Shown piece after piece: positions 9,116-17,183 of a stretch of 52,668 nucleotides of DNA. Both the position numbers and the translations under genes were made by a program. The stretch's first letter is position 1, and each line of letters opens with the position of its first letter. A model generated the notes under the pieces. It saw only the letters and a program-made list of their open reading frames with translations. It did no database searches and was not told the origin of the DNA. Origin of the DNA: a gamma proteobacterium symbiont of Ctena orbiculata (GTDB taxonomy: Bacteria > Pseudomonadota > Gammaproteobacteria > Chromatiales > Chromatiaceae); contig QBVD01000023.1 in the NCBI GenBank assembly GCA_003058525.1, positions 1 through 52,668 on the forward strand, given 5' to 3'.

Positions 9116-9488
9116 GGGAATGATCATTCCTTTTGTGAGGGAGGTCTCAGCAACAAGTCACCTTACACTCCTAATTCTCACGCAGGGAAGTCTAACATAA
9201 ATCCTCTACCTAACAAACGCTATTCTAGCAAAAAAAACAAAAAATGTTGCAAATTTACCAAAAAAGACACTAACTACTTGAAAACAAAAGAGATATATTT
9301 TGTAGCCTGTTGTAAATAGTGACTTGACCAAATGGGATTACGGCTTGAAAAGCACCCGAATTTTCCAGTTATAGAGCAACTTTAATGATGTATGATCGAC
9401 ACCCTTAAAACATAAACCCATAACTTATTGAATTATAGGTAAATTGTTATGCGTGTATCAAAAATACAACAAGTTGTCATATGTGTGG
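9116..9488. other. AT-rich intergenic region, no gene seen
   Basis: This stretch between the exported-protein promoter and the lipoprotein stop has no convincing coding sequence. The one open frame (9110-9319 plus) is Lys- and Asn-rich only because of A-runs and has no ribosome site. From about 9215 to 9320 the DNA is very A-rich, with phased-looking A tracts (aaaaaaaac, caaaaaatg, ccaaaaaag), which suggests intrinsic bending. I see no inverted repeat strong enough to call a terminator. Confidence 0.5.
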
Positions 9489-9953
9489 TTAATTCATCGT
9501 GGGAAGAAAACCCCAATTTCCATCCCCATCTTTTACCCACTTTTCCTTGATCTGGTTGCCTGTCTCGACAGGCCCCTTCATGAGTGGATAACGGATAACA
9601 ACCCTTATATCGACCACTGCAGTACAAACTTCAGCGGACTCGCAGGATACCTCCGATACCTCAGCCGATTTCCAGATTCCCACCCCTTTCACTGTCTTCT
9701 GATAGTGGGGAAACGGCGTCACCTGGCGATAGCCGGTCGACAGATATTCATACGCGGACTCCACGCGCCCCTCTATCAACAACCCCCAGCGCTCCTGCGC
9801 CCTTTTCGCGACGATCTCCTGATCTGACATCGCCTCATCGTGAGGCGCCATGGCGCAGCCCCCAACTATCAGGGGGATTGCCAGCAGGGCCAACCATTTA
9901 AAGCGCTGTAGGCAAGCAACTCTCATAATCATAGTCATAATCATAATATTCAT
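9489..9953 (-). CDS. Small outer-membrane-type lipoprotein, unknown function
   Basis: From the ATG at 9953 this is a 154-residue protein with a hydrophobic signal segment ending in the lipobox IVGGC, so it is predicted to be lipidated on that Cys. Several in-frame ATG codons lie within ten codons (9953, 9944, 9938, 9932, 9926). The last, MRVACLQRFKW, gives the most typical signal peptide, and I cannot decide between them. The mature part (about 120 residues) has one mixed alpha/beta domain with a pattern like small NTF2-like or DUF4440-type folds (E-x4-A-YEYLS-GYR), but I do not recognise a family. Its gene follows the acyltransferase by 63 bases and may be cotranscribed with the ABC exporter. 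Confidence 0.7.
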   Translation of the reverse strand: MNIMIMTMIMRVACLQRFKWLALLAIPLIVGGCAMAPHDEAMSDQEIVAKRAQERWGLLIEGRVESAYEYLSTGYRQVTPFPHYQKTVKGVGIWKSAEVSEVSCESAEVCTAVVDIRVVIRYPLMKGPVETGNQIKEKWVKDGDGNWGFLPTMN

Positions 9954-10016
9954 GTCCAATTGAAGAGGGCCGATTCTACGAGACCGCAATAAAGGCTTCA
10001 ATCCCTCACCATGTCC

Positions 10017-10934
10017 TTATACTTCGCCCCAAAACATGGGCAGCGCCGACCATTGCCACCAGCGGCCGGGGTTGATACGGATCCTGCGCTCGATATCCGC
10101 CATCAACAGGGCCATTGATTCATCGGCGGACAATGCGCCCGCTTCATGAGCCGGTAAAAAATCGAGCATCAATCCATGCCTGTGTTCCTCGACACAAAAA
10201 GGCTGTATCAGGGCGCCGGTCTTTTTCGCCAGTTTAATCGTACCTTCGGGAAAAAAGGCCTCACGACCGAAAAACGGAACGCCTACCAGTCCGGCACTCC
10301 CCTTCGCATAGGGGACATCAAGCAATATGGCGATCGGTTGTTTCCGCAGTGCCTCCAGCAAAGGGCGCATGTTGGCTGCGCCGGGCATCAGAAAGTCCCC
10401 CCGATAGCAAGCCCTCAGGCGGGATAGTTTCAACTTGCGATATCTGAACTCGGGCCCGGCAAGGCCCCAGGTGTTCCGCTCTTCATCATCCCTGGCCAAG
10501 GCCCCTGTTGCAATACCGTAAGCCGCCGTGGTCACACCCAGCATCCAGAATCGTCCCAGGTGGGCGCCGGCGAAGATCATCGGCCTGCCGTCCCGTCTCG
10601 CCTCCAGGACCTGCTGAAAGTTTTTGACTTCGATGGTTTTGGCCACCTGCTCCACGGTTCTCAAGCGCGGATAGTGCCAGGTATCGAGGATCTCCCTCTG
10701 CTGCAAGCCATAGAAATAACCGGTCCACTGTCGATATTGCGCCGTGGATTCGCCCGGAATGGCCCGACTCATCTGATGGGCTATCTGTTCGGCCATATCT
10801 TTCTGCCATGCACACTCCCACTTACCGTAGAGACTCGCCAGTCGATAGGCGATATAGCGTGGGAACCGGGACAATACAGGAAAGAGCAACCTGTATTTCA
10901 GCGCCAGATCCCAGTGCTCAAATGGCTGCCGCAT
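10017..10934 (-). CDS. LpxL/HtrB-like acyltransferase family protein
   Basis: This 305-residue protein has the layout of the LpxL/LpxM lysophospholipid-acyltransferase superfamily: a basic aromatic N-terminal half, an AGAHLGRFW segment (H125) where the family has HX4D/E, a later VPYAKGSAGLVGVPFFGRE stretch resembling the LPS acyltransferase substrate loop, and a C-terminal RRIRINPGRWWQWS like the usual NPxxWxW end. The acidic residue expected five after His is Trp here (W130), so activity is uncertain. It overlaps the Wzt-like gene by 17 bases and is therefore part of the Wzm-Wzt operon. It may acylate an exported glycolipid or be a catalytically altered relative; neither is shown. Confidence 0.75.
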   Translation of the reverse strand: MRQPFEHWDLALKYRLLFPVLSRFPRYIAYRLASLYGKWECAWQKDMAEQIAHQMSRAIPGESTAQYRQWTGYFYGLQQREILDTWHYPRLRTVEQVAKTIEVKNFQQVLEARRDGRPMIFAGAHLGRFWMLGVTTAAYGIATGALARDDEERNTWGLAGPEFRYRKLKLSRLRACYRGDFLMPGAANMRPLLEALRKQPIAILLDVPYAKGSAGLVGVPFFGREAFFPEGTIKLAKKTGALIQPFCVEEHRHGLMLDFLPAHEAGALSADESMALLMADIERRIRINPGRWWQWSALPMFWGEV

Positions 10935-12132
10935 GTTTCACCGGCCCCCATTGATGGGCCATTTTCACCAATCCCACCTCGCTGCTTTCGTGTCGTACCT
11001 TGAACTGGCAGCAGACCGGGCGAGAATCGTAGACGTGTAATCCGCTGCGGTCGATCAACCAGGCCTCCAAGGCATAGTCACCCGACATCAACATCAGAGG
11101 ATCGAACAGTAAGCGCACACCATGAACAGTCCCATCAATGGGCAGCAGATTGCATTGATCGATCAGAGTCGAGACACCGTAGACCTGCAGACCGTCATTG
11201 CGGATCAGCACCAATCCGATATGCACGTCATCGACCGGGCGCGCTCCGATCTCCGCCCGTACATTGATCGCCAAGGCGTCTCCCTGCCGGAAAAGCGGGG
11301 CGCCCTCTGCGGTATCGACACCCCCCTCGAGGGTGACATCCTGCAGGTAGACATCGCTCACCGCATCTGTCTCTGCAGATAGTCGTTGCCCCGAGGGACT
11401 GCCGCCCTGCCGGGAACGGACATAATCCTGATAGTCATCCACTACCGTGGCGGAATCGCCCTGGGCCATGATCACACCATGATCCAGCCAGATCGCCTGC
11501 TCACACAACTCTTTCACCTGATAGAGATTATGCGAACAAAATACCAAGGTGCGCTTTTCGTCGCGAAATCCCATCATTCGATCCATGCTCTTCTTCTGGA
11601 ACAGTGCATCACCGACCGACAGGGCCTCGTCCACAATCAGCACATCGGGCTCGATCGAGGTCACCACCGAAAAGGCAAGTCTCACAAACATCCCTGAGGA
11701 GTAGGATTTGACCGGCCGCATTATGGCGTCACCCAACTCGGAAAAGGCGATGATATCGGGTATGCGGGCCTTGGTCTCAACTGCACTGAGGCCGAGCATC
11801 GAACAGGCCAGACGAATATTCTCCAAGCCTGAGAATTCCGGATGGAATCCCGACCCCAACTCCAGGATGGCCGACTTACGCCCTTCTATGTGCAGGGTGC
11901 CGGATGAGGGTTGCAAGGTGCCTGCCAGCAGTTTGAGCAGTGTCGACTTGCCGGCCCCGTTGTCGCCAATGACGCCGAACGTCGCGCCTTTCTCGATGGT
12001 CAGATCGATTGGAGTCAAGGCCTTGATCTCAGTATGAAAGGGCCTCTTCAACAACCACTCCTTGAAGAGGTCCGCAGGCTTTGCGTACTGTCGATAGTTT
12101 TTCGACAACTGTTGGGCTTGAATCGCGATCAC
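10918..12132 (-). CDS. wzt: ABC transporter ATPase for polysaccharide export, Wzt-like
   Basis: The 404-residue ATPase has Walker A GDNGAGKS (57-64), signature YSSGM (144-148), Walker B DVLIVDEA (163-170) and switch H201. A C-terminal beta-sandwich-like region follows (about 260-400), as in Wzt proteins whose C-domain binds the capped end of the O-polysaccharide. It would power export of a complete glycan across the inner membrane with the Wzm-like permease. The start is the GTG at 12130-12132, which overlaps the permease TGA as GTGA; the longer open frame upstream lies inside the permease gene. Specificity of the C-domain is unknown. Confidence 0.9.
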   Translation of the reverse strand: MIAIQAQQLSKNYRQYAKPADLFKEWLLKRPFHTEIKALTPIDLTIEKGATFGVIGDNGAGKSTLLKLLAGTLQPSSGTLHIEGRKSAILELGSGFHPEFSGLENIRLACSMLGLSAVETKARIPDIIAFSELGDAIMRPVKSYSSGMFVRLAFSVVTSIEPDVLIVDEALSVGDALFQKKSMDRMMGFRDEKRTLVFCSHNLYQVKELCEQAIWLDHGVIMAQGDSATVVDDYQDYVRSRQGGSPSGQRLSAETDAVSDVYLQDVTLEGGVDTAEGAPLFRQGDALAINVRAEIGARPVDDVHIGLVLIRNDGLQVYGVSTLIDQCNLLPIDGTVHGVRLLFDPLMLMSGDYALEAWLIDRSGLHVYDSRPVCCQFKVRHESSEVGLVKMAHQWGPVKHAAAI

Positions 12133-12998
12133 AGAAAGTCCTTGGCGCGATGCTGAAGACGCATGAACAGGGCTCCGATCAGGAGAGTCAGGAGCAAACT
12201 TGCTATGGCCAATACTGCCAGATCTGAAACAGGCCACTGGTTTTCCAGAATTACGGCACGGTAGGACTGAACCAACCAAGTGATCGGATTGGCTTCAATT
12301 ATGGAGCGATATTCCTCAGGGACCATCTCCAATGGATAGATGATCGGCGTGGTGAAAAATAGCGCGGTCAACAACATGGGTAACAATTGACCCAGATCTT
12401 TGATAACCACGGACAGGAGCGCCACCAAAGGCGCCAGCGCGAAAGTCAGCAACAGTCTCAAGGCCACCAGCAGAGGCAACAACACCAACGTAACCCCCGG
12501 AACATATCCCATCAACCAGGCAGCAACAATCAAAATCAAAAGACCGGTCACCTCCTGTACCAGGGTACCCATCGTCGCCACCGCAGGAAAGACCGCTGGC
12601 GGCATTTGAGTTTTAAGCAGCAAGTCACGGTTTTCCATCAAGCTGCCGCCGGCCCGCAGCAAGCCATCCTGAAACGCGCTGAACGGTATCAGGGCCGCAA
12701 ACAGATAGAGGGCGAAATCGCCGGTGTCTCCACCGGGCCGAAAACTGACCTTGAGAATTCCCGAGAAGACAAAGCTGTATACAAGCAACAGAAACAGTGG
12801 CTGCGCCAATAGCCAAAGCGGGCCCAGCAAGGTGCCTTTCAGCCTCAGCAGGGTATCGCGTCGCACCATCAAGATCAGACTCTGACGATGGCGAAAGAGA
12901 TCTAGATAAAGCTTGAACAATCGTCTTAAACTTCCAGCAGGATGGGTTGGGAGTGCATCATACAACAGTTGATTCTCAATGCCGAATCGTATCGCCAC
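12129..12998 (-). CDS. wzm: ABC-2 type polysaccharide export permease, Wzm-like
   Basis: The 289-residue protein is an ABC-2 permease with six predicted membrane segments, an amphipathic N-terminal region carrying RRDTLLRLKGTLLGPLWL (the RD-x-R-Y-K/S-x2-LG-x3-W-like family signature) and a late TTPIIYPLEMVPEEYR loop. It forms the channel of the exporter with the ATPase whose start overlaps its stop. The frame begins at GTG (12996-12998) with only a weak ribosome site. Being divergent from the 13113 gene, it shares the roughly 115-base gap 12999-13112 as promoter region; I could not pick a clear promoter there. Confidence 0.9.
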   Translation of the reverse strand: MAIRFGIENQLLYDALPTHPAGSLRRLFKLYLDLFRHRQSLILMVRRDTLLRLKGTLLGPLWLLAQPLFLLLVYSFVFSGILKVSFRPGGDTGDFALYLFAALIPFSAFQDGLLRAGGSLMENRDLLLKTQMPPAVFPAVATMGTLVQEVTGLLILIVAAWLMGYVPGVTLVLLPLLVALRLLLTFALAPLVALLSVVIKDLGQLLPMLLTALFFTTPIIYPLEMVPEEYRSIIEANPITWLVQSYRAVILENQWPVSDLAVLAIASLLLTLLIGALFMRLQHRAKDFL

Positions 12999-13112
12999 GT
13001 GGTTCGCTTAACAGGTGATGTTCGTGGTAACGTCTATACCGAAGGAGCCACACCATCAGCCGTGACAAGGACGGGCTTCTATCCGATCGAGATTGTACCC
13101 TGCCACGATTTT

Positions 13113-14918
13113 ATGAGGGCAAAGTTGAGCGGACTTTTATCTATCGTGCGTCCACATGTGACGACGTCAATATCCATTCTGGCGCTGTTGGCGATAACCT
13201 TTATTGCCAATCAAAGCGCACTTTCCGCATTCTGGCGATTCGACGACGGCTGGCTTCTCGATTACGCCAGTCGCTTTTCACCTTCAGACTACTTCCTCAA
13301 TCCGGCAATCACACGGGGTTATTCGTTAAACAACCTCACACCATTCAATCCTTTCATATATGACATGAACCTCTGGTTGCTCGGTGTATCACCCCGGGGA
13401 TTCTACCTCCAACACCTAGTGGTAATGGCCGGGTGCGCGATCACCACGTTTCTGTTGCTCCGCATCTGGCTCGCCCCACGCTTCGCACTCGCGGGCAGCG
13501 TTCTTTTTCTGGTCGGGGCTCCGTCATTGATCGTTTCTCAACAACTGATGGTTGGCCACTATCTTGCCGGACTGATGTTCAGCATCCTTTCAGTACACGC
13601 CTATGTACGCAGTATCGAAAGAGAGAGTTGGCGGCTTGCCCTGGCCGCACTGCTGTTCTATATGTTGGCCACCGCCTGTAAAGAGATCTATGTTCCACTG
13701 CCGGTTACCTTGCTTTTCATCCGTAAAGGCACACCGGGCAGGCGCATCATGCATGCAGCGCCAATGTTTGGCTGGATACTCTGCTATACCCTATGGCGGT
13801 ATCTCGTATTGGGCAGCTTGATCGGTGGTTATGACGCCATGTCCCACGGAAACACATGGTCGGAAAAGCTGTCGCAGCTTGTTGGAATCCCCCATCTACT
13901 GTTTGGCGCCGCGCCTCTGAACATCGCCGTGATGGTGATGGTTGGCGCACTGGTCAGTATCACACTGTATAAAAGAAGACTCAATCTGCCACTGACCACG
14001 GTAATTGCAGCTGCTGTTTTACTGCCGATGATTCCATTGCTTGAGTTTCCCGGGATCACACGACCGAATCGTCATCTATTTCTACCTTGGTGGCTGATTT
14101 CCGTCATTTGCGCGGTTGCTGTCGCCAACCTGCCTTCATCGAAATATCCCTATCGCATGGGCATCAGCCTGTTCTTGATAGTTGGGGTGGCCATTCATGC
14201 CCACCAGGTGCGAAGCAGTGCTCAACCCGGACTTCATGCCTTTGATACCAAATACCGCCTGTTCGCTTCGCAAGCACCCGATACGATCTACTTTTCAAGC
14301 AATAAGGATGCTTATCACCAGGAGACTATATTAAACGGTATCAGGAATGCCCTCAACAGGGTACACGGCGCCAAGCTGCAAAGAGTTGGTATACTCACGA
14401 AAAGAGAGAACCTAACCAGGCTCAACAATAGAAAGTTTTCCATTGTGCAATATGATCAATCATGCAATTGCATACGAGAGATGGAAGACCCATTACCCGA
14501 AAATGGGAAATCCAAGCATAGTGGGCAGCCCGGGGTGCTCGAAGTGGCCCTCTCTCCACCCTATCCACCGCTGTTTGAATATGCCACTGGAGAACTCGAG
14601 CACATCAGCGTAGAGGGCAATAACCTAAACATCAAAGGCTGGACCGAACTGAGCAACGAAGATCTTGAACAGCAGTTCTTGATCGTCATGCCGGGCAGAC
14701 CGGAACAGACACGGCTCACTTCAATCCAAACAGAGACACAGAATAAACTCATGCAGAGGTACAGCTTCGATCTACGCCTGAGTTATAGCGATGAGACAAC
14801 GGCAGAACTTTCCCGGTCGAGGATCTGCCTGTTGACGAGATCCATGCTGACACCCGTTAGACTGATTCGCGACGCCAACCATCACGGCTGTAACGGATTT
14901 CTGAGTTCCAATCGATGA
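13113..14918 (+). CDS. Polytopic membrane protein of a Gtr-like cassette
   Basis: From the ATG at 13113 the protein has 601 residues. About ten membrane segments fill the first two thirds, and a soluble domain of about 180 residues forms the C-terminus. The early FDDGWLLDYASRF segment in the first periplasmic loop carries adjacent acidic residues, as in GT-C transferases that use polyprenyl-phosphate sugars. I do not recognise an exact family. It overlaps gtrA by ATGA and is followed by gtrB, the layout of three-gene systems in which a specific Gtr protein transfers a sugar from undecaprenyl phosphate to surface glycan. A longer frame from 12942 runs into the wzm gene on the other strand, so the 13113 start is preferred, though its ribosome site is weak. 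Confidence 0.7.
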   Translation: MRAKLSGLLSIVRPHVTTSISILALLAITFIANQSALSAFWRFDDGWLLDYASRFSPSDYFLNPAITRGYSLNNLTPFNPFIYDMNLWLLGVSPRGFYLQHLVVMAGCAITTFLLLRIWLAPRFALAGSVLFLVGAPSLIVSQQLMVGHYLAGLMFSILSVHAYVRSIERESWRLALAALLFYMLATACKEIYVPLPVTLLFIRKGTPGRRIMHAAPMFGWILCYTLWRYLVLGSLIGGYDAMSHGNTWSEKLSQLVGIPHLLFGAAPLNIAVMVMVGALVSITLYKRRLNLPLTTVIAAAVLLPMIPLLEFPGITRPNRHLFLPWWLISVICAVAVANLPSSKYPYRMGISLFLIVGVAIHAHQVRSSAQPGLHAFDTKYRLFASQAPDTIYFSSNKDAYHQETILNGIRNALNRVHGAKLQRVGILTKRENLTRLNNRKFSIVQYDQSCNCIREMEDPLPENGKSKHSGQPGVLEVALSPPYPPLFEYATGELEHISVEGNNLNIKGWTELSNEDLEQQFLIVMPGRPEQTRLTSIQTETQNKLMQRYSFDLRLSYSDETTAELSRSRICLLTRSMLTPVRLIRDANHHGCNGFLSSNR

Positions 14919-15331
14919 GTTACTCCTCCTTGCGAAGTCTCGTCGAAAAAGCTGTTTCGTTGCAGTTTTCACGCTACTTGCTGGTTGGCATCGTTGCCTG
15001 GATCATTGATTTCATGGTCTTCGTTTTGAGCCATGCCGCAATCGGTGTCGTTTGGGCGCAGACAGCGGCAAGAATCAGCGGTGCTGTCACCGCTTTTGCG
15101 GGCCATAAGGTATTTGTTTACAACAACAGAGACTTTACTCGACGCCAGTTAGGCAAACAGGCATTCGGCTATCTGCTGCTTTGGGTGTTCTCATACTTAC
15201 TGAGTGTCGGTTGTATCATTCTGTTTACGGACCAACTGGGGCTCGAACCCATCCCGGCGAAACTGGTCACTGAAATTATCCTGGTCGGCATCAATTACAT
15301 TACAATGAAGCGGCTGATTTTTCTTTCATGA
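14915..15331 (+). CDS. gtrA: GtrA family membrane protein
   Basis: The 138-residue protein has four membrane segments and the GtrA pattern: FSRYLLVGIVAWIIDFMVF at the start, then FAGHKVFVYNNRDF between segments two and three, and ITMKRLIFLS at the end. GtrA proteins are thought to flip undecaprenyl-phosphate-linked sugar across the inner membrane. The start overlaps the preceding stop (ATGA at 14915) and gtrB follows after 13 bases, so the three are one transcript. Confidence 0.9.
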   Translation: MSYSSLRSLVEKAVSLQFSRYLLVGIVAWIIDFMVFVLSHAAIGVVWAQTAARISGAVTAFAGHKVFVYNNRDFTRRQLGKQAFGYLLLWVFSYLLSVGCIILFTDQLGLEPIPAKLVTEIILVGINYITMKRLIFLS

Positions 15332-15344
15332 GCCGGAGAGACCC

Positions 15345-16352
15345 ATGCTTATCTCACTGATTGTTCCAATCCACAATGAGCAGGCCGGACTAGCACGTTT
15401 CTGGCAGGCTGTCTCGGCATCGTTGAAACAATCCGGCTATACGTTTGAAGTGGTCATGGTGGATGACGGATCCACGGATGACTCTTGGCAGTTGATCTCT
15501 GAATTGACCACTGCAGGCCAATCGTCGATCGATATTACGGCAATTCGTTTAAGTCGAAATTTCGGTAAGGAGGCCGCTATTCTGGCCGGCCTCCGCCGGG
15601 CCGGCGGCAACGCCGCTATCGTCATTGACGCCGACCTGCAACACCCACCGAAACTGATACCAAAAATGTTGGAATTGTGGGACAAGGGTAAAATCCCGAT
15701 TGTGGAGGGCGTGAAACACAAACGCCAGCATGAGTCATCCCTAAAACGCTTCGGGGCCACCCTTTATTACCGTGTATTCAAGCTATCGAGCGGACTTGAT
15801 ATGCGGGGTGCCAGCGATTTCAAGTTGCTCGATCGGCGTGTCATCGATCACTATATCAATCTGCCGGAAACCGCTCGTTATTTCCGTGGCCTGACCGCAT
15901 GGATGGGATTCGATTCTGCCGCCATCGAGTTTGAACCGCCAAACAGAGAGGCGGGGATGAGCGGATGGAGTTTCCGTAACCTGTTGGCGCTGGCCAGAAC
16001 GACCATTATCAGCTTTTCGTCACTGCCGCTCAGAATCGTCACATGGCTTGGATTGATTGGACTGATCTTCAGTCTGGGTTTGACCATCCAGACCCTGTGG
16101 TACAAATGGATGGGGTACGCCGAAGCGGGATTTCCAACCATCATTCTGCTGATTCTCGGCATCGGCAGTATGATTCTCTTCGGCCTTGGTTTAATCGGAG
16201 AATATATCGGAGAAATATATCGTGAAGTGAAAAGAAGGCCTTCATATATTGTCTCCGATATACACTCGACCTCTGACCGCGGCGGAAATCCCGGTAACGA
16301 ACATCCAACCGATACTGAACTGGCCTCAATGCACAATGATGATTACGAATAA
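15345..16352 (+). CDS. gtrB: GtrB/DPM1-like polyprenyl-phosphate glycosyltransferase
   Basis: The 335-residue protein has an N-terminal GT2 domain (LIVPIHNE at 4-11, VDDGSTDDSW at 39-48, catalytic DADLQ at 95-99) and two C-terminal membrane hairpin segments (about 231-255 and 263-288), as in GtrB, ArnC and dolichol-phosphate-mannose synthases. It should move a hexose from its nucleotide form to undecaprenyl phosphate on the cytoplasmic face, supplying the GtrA flippase and the polytopic transferase upstream. A GGAGAG ribosome site precedes the ATG. The acidic hydrophilic tail after residue 305 looks disordered. Confidence 0.9.
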   Translation: MLISLIVPIHNEQAGLARFWQAVSASLKQSGYTFEVVMVDDGSTDDSWQLISELTTAGQSSIDITAIRLSRNFGKEAAILAGLRRAGGNAAIVIDADLQHPPKLIPKMLELWDKGKIPIVEGVKHKRQHESSLKRFGATLYYRVFKLSSGLDMRGASDFKLLDRRVIDHYINLPETARYFRGLTAWMGFDSAAIEFEPPNREAGMSGWSFRNLLALARTTIISFSSLPLRIVTWLGLIGLIFSLGLTIQTLWYKWMGYAEAGFPTIILLILGIGSMILFGLGLIGEYIGEIYREVKRRPSYIVSDIHSTSDRGGNPGNEHPTDTELASMHNDDYE

Positions 16353-16460
16353 GCGTCACACATTGAACTTCATACGACGATACCGATCTCAGTCCTAGTT
16401 TTGATAAGATCAAAAAAACCGAATTGAACCATTTCATGACACTCAGGAAATATTGTAACG

Positions 16461-17159
16461 ATGAGACGTTTAAACATTACTTTATTGATTACAGTACTAT
16501 GCTGTTCCTTACCCCTCTTCGCCGGTGAACTTGCTTCCGATAAACAGCAGTACAGTTATACCGTTGGTGTTCAGATCGGCAAGATGCTACGAGCCCAGCA
16601 GACTGGAGAGCTTGTTATGGAGACATTTATCCAAGCCATTGAAGACTCTCTGCATAACAGAAAATTGAAGCTCGACGCGAATCAGATGCGTGCCGCCATG
16701 AAAAAGCATTATGCAAACATGGAAGCGCAACGCGCTAAATCCGCAACGGAAAACAGCGCCCAGGGCACCGCCTATCGTGAACAGAACGGTAAGCGCCAAA
16801 ACGTCGTGACCCTGAAAAGCGGACTACAGTATGAGGTGATGGAAGCCGGCAACGGCGCATCACCACAGACCGGTGATGCGGTAGAGGTGCACTACCATGG
16901 CACCCTTATCGACGGATCAGTCTTCGATAGTTCCCGACAACGGGGAAAACCGGCTAGATTTGGTCTGGACAATGTAGTACCCGGCTTCAGGGAGGCCCTG
17001 CTTCTGATGAAGCCCGGGGCGAAATGGAAAATTGTCATACCACCTGAGTTGGCTTATGGTGAACGGGGGGCAGGCAAGAAAATAGGGCCCAACGAGACGA
17101 TAATCTTCGAGCTTGAACTCATCAAGGTGGCGGCGAAGCCTAAATCCACTAAACAGTGA
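16461..17159 (+). CDS. FKBP-type peptidyl-prolyl isomerase, FkpA/Mip-like
   Basis: This 232-residue protein has a signal peptide (1-22), a helical dimerisation region (about 28-105) and a C-terminal FKBP domain (125-223) with VEVHYHGTLIDGSVFDSS, VVPGFREALLLM and PPELAYGERGAG, the usual drug-site residues. It is a periplasmic folding helper of the FkpA/Mip group. It follows the gtr cassette by about 108 bases. That gap holds a small A-T hairpin (TTTTGAT/ATCAAAA at 16400-16416) and probably the promoter of this gene, so cotranscription with gtrB is not needed. It faces cyaA end to end with only 24 bases between stops and no visible terminator. Confidence 0.93.
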   Translation: MRRLNITLLITVLCCSLPLFAGELASDKQQYSYTVGVQIGKMLRAQQTGELVMETFIQAIEDSLHNRKLKLDANQMRAAMKKHYANMEAQRAKSATENSAQGTAYREQNGKRQNVVTLKSGLQYEVMEAGNGASPQTGDAVEVHYHGTLIDGSVFDSSRQRGKPARFGLDNVVPGFREALLLMKPGAKWKIVIPPELAYGERGAGKKIGPNETIIFELELIKVAAKPKSTKQ

Positions 17160-17183
17160 GAAGTTACCGCAGGATTGACCGGC

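Noticed and set aside
9110-9319. Plus-strand open frame of 69 codons in the AT-rich gap
   Set aside because: Lys/Asn-rich composition comes from A runs, no ribosome site is seen, and the -35 of the opposite-strand promoter overlaps its start.
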